Source of the DNA: JABHCC01 sp964444375 | GTDB taxonomy: Bacteria; Bacteroidota; Bacteroidia; Bacteroidales; UBA12481 | NCBI GenBank assembly: GCA_964444375.1 | Contig: CAYUGX010000188.1 | Span: 1 to 9,685 of the forward strand | Direction of reading: 5' to 3' | Length of the DNA: 9,685 nt | Part shown: positions 7,026-9,685 of the stretch, in pieces | Layout of the letters: each line of letters begins with the position of its first letter | How positions within the stretch are numbered: the stretch's first letter is position 1 | Notes under the pieces: generated by a model | Databases searched by the model: none | Told to the model about the DNA's origin: nothing | What the model saw: the letters and a program-made list of their open reading frames with translations, nothing else | Translations under genes and position numbers: made by a program

Positions 7026-9656
7026 TCATTTACCCATCCAATTGAGACGATATTTTACACTAAACATGAAATACCTGCCCAGCATATTGCTTGTCTGCTG
7101 CATGAGATAATTAATATCACTAACCTGGCTGAAGCCAGTATTTTTATTTAAAACATCGGCAGCAATTAGGCTAAGCACAAGCCGGTTACCAGACAAAAAG
7201 TAGACATTTGCTTCGGCGCCAATCAGGGGAATACTAATGGCTTCATTAAAGCTCTTTGAATTGTAATTGCGAACATCGGCATCCAACTGGATATTGAAGC
7301 GGTCAATAGGAGTCCATCTCAAGGCACCAAAGTAGCCGAAATTATAATACCGATTGTTCAAATTAGTCTGAATGGAGAACCATGAATCAGTCATGGAGAT
7401 CGATGCACCCAGTTCTGCGTCCCAGACATTTTTATTCCGGTTATTGATGTCTAAGCGCAAACCGTGGGTTATATAGGTTCCGGTGTTGTTTTGATCATTA
7501 ATTACATTGATCCCGCGGTTGAAATTCTCACTTAGATCAATGGCCAATTCAATGTCTAATGGCCGGATTGGAGTGGAGAAATGTAATGAGGCATTTGCGC
7601 CATATCCCCAGGGCACATTTACAGGTGTAGCGTATTGCTCAAGATCCTCGCTAACGGTCCTGGCCATGGCTATTTTGTTCTGGGTGTACTGTGCGGATAC
7701 CCGACTGAAAAATGAAGTAAAAGAAAACTCATCAAAAATGCGCCACTCCATACCCAATGAATGGCTGAATTCGGGTTCAAGTTGACTATTCCCCTGGTAC
7801 AAGCTCAACGGATTCAAGGTACTTATAACGGGCATCAGCTGAGCAATCCCGGGTAAATTCACGTTGGTTGCGTACTGAGCCCCAAATCTTCTTCCCGATT
7901 TATATTGAGAACTATAACTCACCCGGGGCTTTAAATAAAAATACCTGTTCGCACTGATCTGCTCATCCCATAAGACCTGATTAAGAGTTGACCATTCTGC
8001 GCCAAGAGACAGGTTCAGCTGATTCTTTTCTGTATTCCGCTGAAATGAAATACCTGGTCGAACAAATCGATAATCACGGTTATAGTTTGGACTGAGCGAA
8101 TCTGTTAACACCTCATGCATTTCACTCAGTCCCTGTCGACGGTCAAGAGCATGTGTGTTTAGGCCCAGGGCAACATGAGTATTGAGATACCAGAATCTAT
8201 TTAGCTTCTGTACCAGCGCTGGTACAAGATTCAAATTGAGCTGTTCATTGTGATTGTCTTGAAACTCAGTCGTCGAGCTCAGGCTTTCGGGATTGAAATA
8301 ACTGATTTCGTTCTCCCATGTTGAGCCCGAGAAACTTCGATTGCCGCTCCCTCCGAATTTAGTGGTAAACTGGGTTTTATCTTCATTGATCTTGATGATA
8401 TGCGTTGCATTCAGGTTCATATTTACTGAATTAGCCTCCTCATTAGTACCACTCATCAGTTGGTTTACCGGACTATCCTCCCTTAATCGGTTCATCAGGG
8501 TATGTCTCACCAGGTTTCGTTCTGTAATATTCACATTCGCATTGGCGACGATGTTTTGCCATCCCAAGAATCGTGATCGGACACCAAAATGCAAATTGTG
8601 TGTTGTATCTCGTGTGGTTTGATCCAGTGTATTGCTTTGAAAGTATTCCAGATCTTGTAAATAGTTTTGAGTTTCTGTTTGCCTTTCCAACACCGATTTG
8701 CTGCCACCAGCCATGTAGCTCATGTAGTACCGGTTAAAATCAGTTGGGTTATAGGAAAGATTTACACCTGCTGAACCTGTAGTGTTCAATCCATCTGCTG
8801 ATTTTCCAAATTCTTGTCCTTTCAATCCAAATCGATTGATGTTGTTCTGGTTCCCCAGGAAGGCGATTTGGGATTTCTCATTAAAACGAAATAGGTTTCC
8901 GGCAGCCAGGTAATGATTACCGCTACCAAAACCCGCCTGAATATTTCCGAAAACTCCACTTTTTTTATCCTCTTTCAGTTGTAAATCGATGGTCCGGTCA
9001 CGAACTCCGTCATCTATCCCAGTAAACTGAGACACGTCTGATCGCCGGTCATAAATCTTCACCTTGTCAATTGCATCAGCCGGCAAATTTTTGGTGGCTA
9101 CTTTGGGATCATTTCCAAAGAATTCTTTTCCATCAACCAATACTTTGGCTACCTGCTCACCCATAGCCTTTATATTCCCGGCTCGATCTATTTCAATTCC
9201 CGGGAGTTTCTCTAATAACTGCTCAACCACTGCATCGGGTTTGGTATTGACCGCGCGTGCGTTGAACTCGACCGTATCGCTCTCGAACTTCATCGGAACG
9301 TATTCGCCGACAACCCTCACTTCTTCTACATCCAGTGGTTTTAATTTTAGTGTCGTTGTTCCCATATCTTCACCCACTGATCTGGGGAAAAGAACATCCT
9401 GGAAATGACTTTGCATTCCCACAAAGGCGAATTGAATCAGGTATTTCCCATCATCGATATTTCGTATGAAATACCGGCCTTCTTTGTTGGTCACTCCAAA
9501 GTATTCCATGGGCGAATCTGCCGGGTTTAACAATACTACGGTAGCAGAGGACAAGGGCTCGTTCTTCTCATTCCTAACGTTTCCTGAAATCTTGTTTTGG
9601 GCTATGACTCCGGTCCATACACCCAGTAATAAACAGACACTTAATAGTAGTCTCAT
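7026..9656 (-). CDS. Outer-membrane beta-barrel protein, TonB-dependent-receptor type (OMP_b-brl_3-like)
   Basis: The protein is 876 residues long. The signal peptide MRLLLSVCLLLGVWTGVIA precedes QNK. A carboxypeptidase-regulatory-like domain spans about 22-105 (ISGNVRNEKNEPLSSATVVL, GRYFIRNIDDGKYLIQFAFVG). A plug-like region spans about 125-228, with the group's typical EFNARAVNTKPDAVVEQLLEKLPGIEID, KVLVDGKEFFGNDPKVATKNLP and IYDRRSDVSQFTGIDDG. A long barrel fills the remainder. This is the subgroup of plug-and-barrel proteins that matches the beta-barrel family PF14905 better than the classical TonB_dep_Rec barrel. Its ligand is unknown and active transport is inferred only from the fold. 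The C-terminus is KYRLNWMGK, not the classical terminal aromatic, though aromatics lie just before the end. The ATG at 9656 gives an immediate signal peptide. Only 29 bases of upstream sequence are in the window (AT-rich, no Shine-Dalgarno), so its promoter or a preceding operon gene cannot be seen. Confidence 0.94.
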   Translation of the reverse strand: MRLLLSVCLLLGVWTGVIAQNKISGNVRNEKNEPLSSATVVLLNPADSPMEYFGVTNKEGRYFIRNIDDGKYLIQFAFVGMQSHFQDVLFPRSVGEDMGTTTLKLKPLDVEEVRVVGEYVPMKFESDTVEFNARAVNTKPDAVVEQLLEKLPGIEIDRAGNIKAMGEQVAKVLVDGKEFFGNDPKVATKNLPADAIDKVKIYDRRSDVSQFTGIDDGVRDRTIDLQLKEDKKSGVFGNIQAGFGSGNHYLAAGNLFRFNEKSQIAFLGNQNNINRFGLKGQEFGKSADGLNTTGSAGVNLSYNPTDFNRYYMSYMAGGSKSVLERQTETQNYLQDLEYFQSNTLDQTTRDTTHNLHFGVRSRFLGWQNIVANANVNITERNLVRHTLMNRLREDSPVNQLMSGTNEEANSVNMNLNATHIIKINEDKTQFTTKFGGSGNRSFSGSTWENEISYFNPESLSSTTEFQDNHNEQLNLNLVPALVQKLNRFWYLNTHVALGLNTHALDRRQGLSEMHEVLTDSLSPNYNRDYRFVRPGISFQRNTEKNQLNLSLGAEWSTLNQVLWDEQISANRYFYLKPRVSYSSQYKSGRRFGAQYATNVNLPGIAQLMPVISTLNPLSLYQGNSQLEPEFSHSLGMEWRIFDEFSFTSFFSRVSAQYTQNKIAMARTVSEDLEQYATPVNVPWGYGANASLHFSTPIRPLDIELAIDLSENFNRGINVINDQNNTGTYITHGLRLDINNRNKNVWDAELGASISMTDSWFSIQTNLNNRYYNFGYFGALRWTPIDRFNIQLDADVRNYNSKSFNEAISIPLIGAEANVYFLSGNRLVLSLIAADVLNKNTGFSQVSDINYLMQQTSNMLGRYFMFSVKYRLNWMGK
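8209..8226. repeat. Perfect 18-base palindrome inside the 876-residue receptor gene
   Basis: TGTACCAGCGCTGGTACA is a perfect dyad with no spacer. It encodes Leu-Val-Pro-Ala-Leu-Val-Gln in the barrel region. Assuming uniform base use, a perfect 18-base palindrome is expected about 0.04 times in a window of this size. The palindrome is plain in the sequence; any role (protein-binding site, cruciform, restriction/methylation-related site) is unproven, and it may be a coincidence of codons. Confidence 0.5.
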
Positions 9657-9685
9657 GGTTTCAATTTAATTCGCCTTATTTCATT

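Noticed and set aside
9064..9408. 114-residue plus-strand open frame opposite the first receptor gene
   Set aside because: It is Ser/Thr-rich with no family resemblance, and antisense to the well-conserved plug region; a shadow frame.

Overview
The window looks like a piece of a Bacteroidota chromosome, probably of the Cytophagales/Cyclobacteriaceae type, though the exact lineage cannot be fixed from the sequence. Three things point there. There are two outer-membrane receptors that each begin with a carboxypeptidase-D-regulatory-like domain. One receptor is coupled to a DUF4249 lipoprotein. There is also a short (190-residue) Crp/Fnr protein ending at its helix-turn-helix. None of the starts examined has a convincing Shine-Dalgarno sequence, which also fits. 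I see no tRNA, rRNA, CRISPR array, insertion sequence, integrase or phage gene.

Layout, left to right. Positions 1-726 (+) hold the C-terminal part of a CocE/NonD-family hydrolase that begins outside the window. It converges on a run of six genes, all on the minus strand. Read in their own direction from the right edge these are: an 876-residue outer-membrane beta-barrel protein of the TonB-dependent-receptor type (9656-7026); after 34 bases, an 818-residue TonB-dependent receptor with plug (6991-4535); after 3 bases, a DUF4249 lipoprotein with two C-terminal fibronectin-III-like domains (4531-3131); after 49 bases, a Crp/Fnr-family regulator (3081-2509); after 90 bases, a four-helix inner-membrane protein of unknown function (2418-1984); and an exported serine beta-lactamase-family hydrolase (1906-842). 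The window is almost fully coding. The largest gap is the 115 bases between the two convergent genes, so there is no gene-free stretch above 300 bases.

How the parts may work together (inference): the two receptors and the lipoprotein look like one transcription unit for a cell-surface system. The DUF4249 protein would sit on the outer membrane as partner of the 818-residue receptor. Its substrate cannot be read from the sequence. The Crp/Fnr regulator and the small membrane protein may form a second unit. Between them lies a perfect 14-base palindrome that could be an operator. The serine hydrolase and the CocE-like protein are stand-alone enzymes facing each other. Nothing here is a clearly new system. 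The points most worth checking are the DUF4249-FN3 architecture, the eight-base C tract inside that lipoprotein gene, and two palindromes, one intergenic (14 bases) and one inside the first receptor gene (18 bases).
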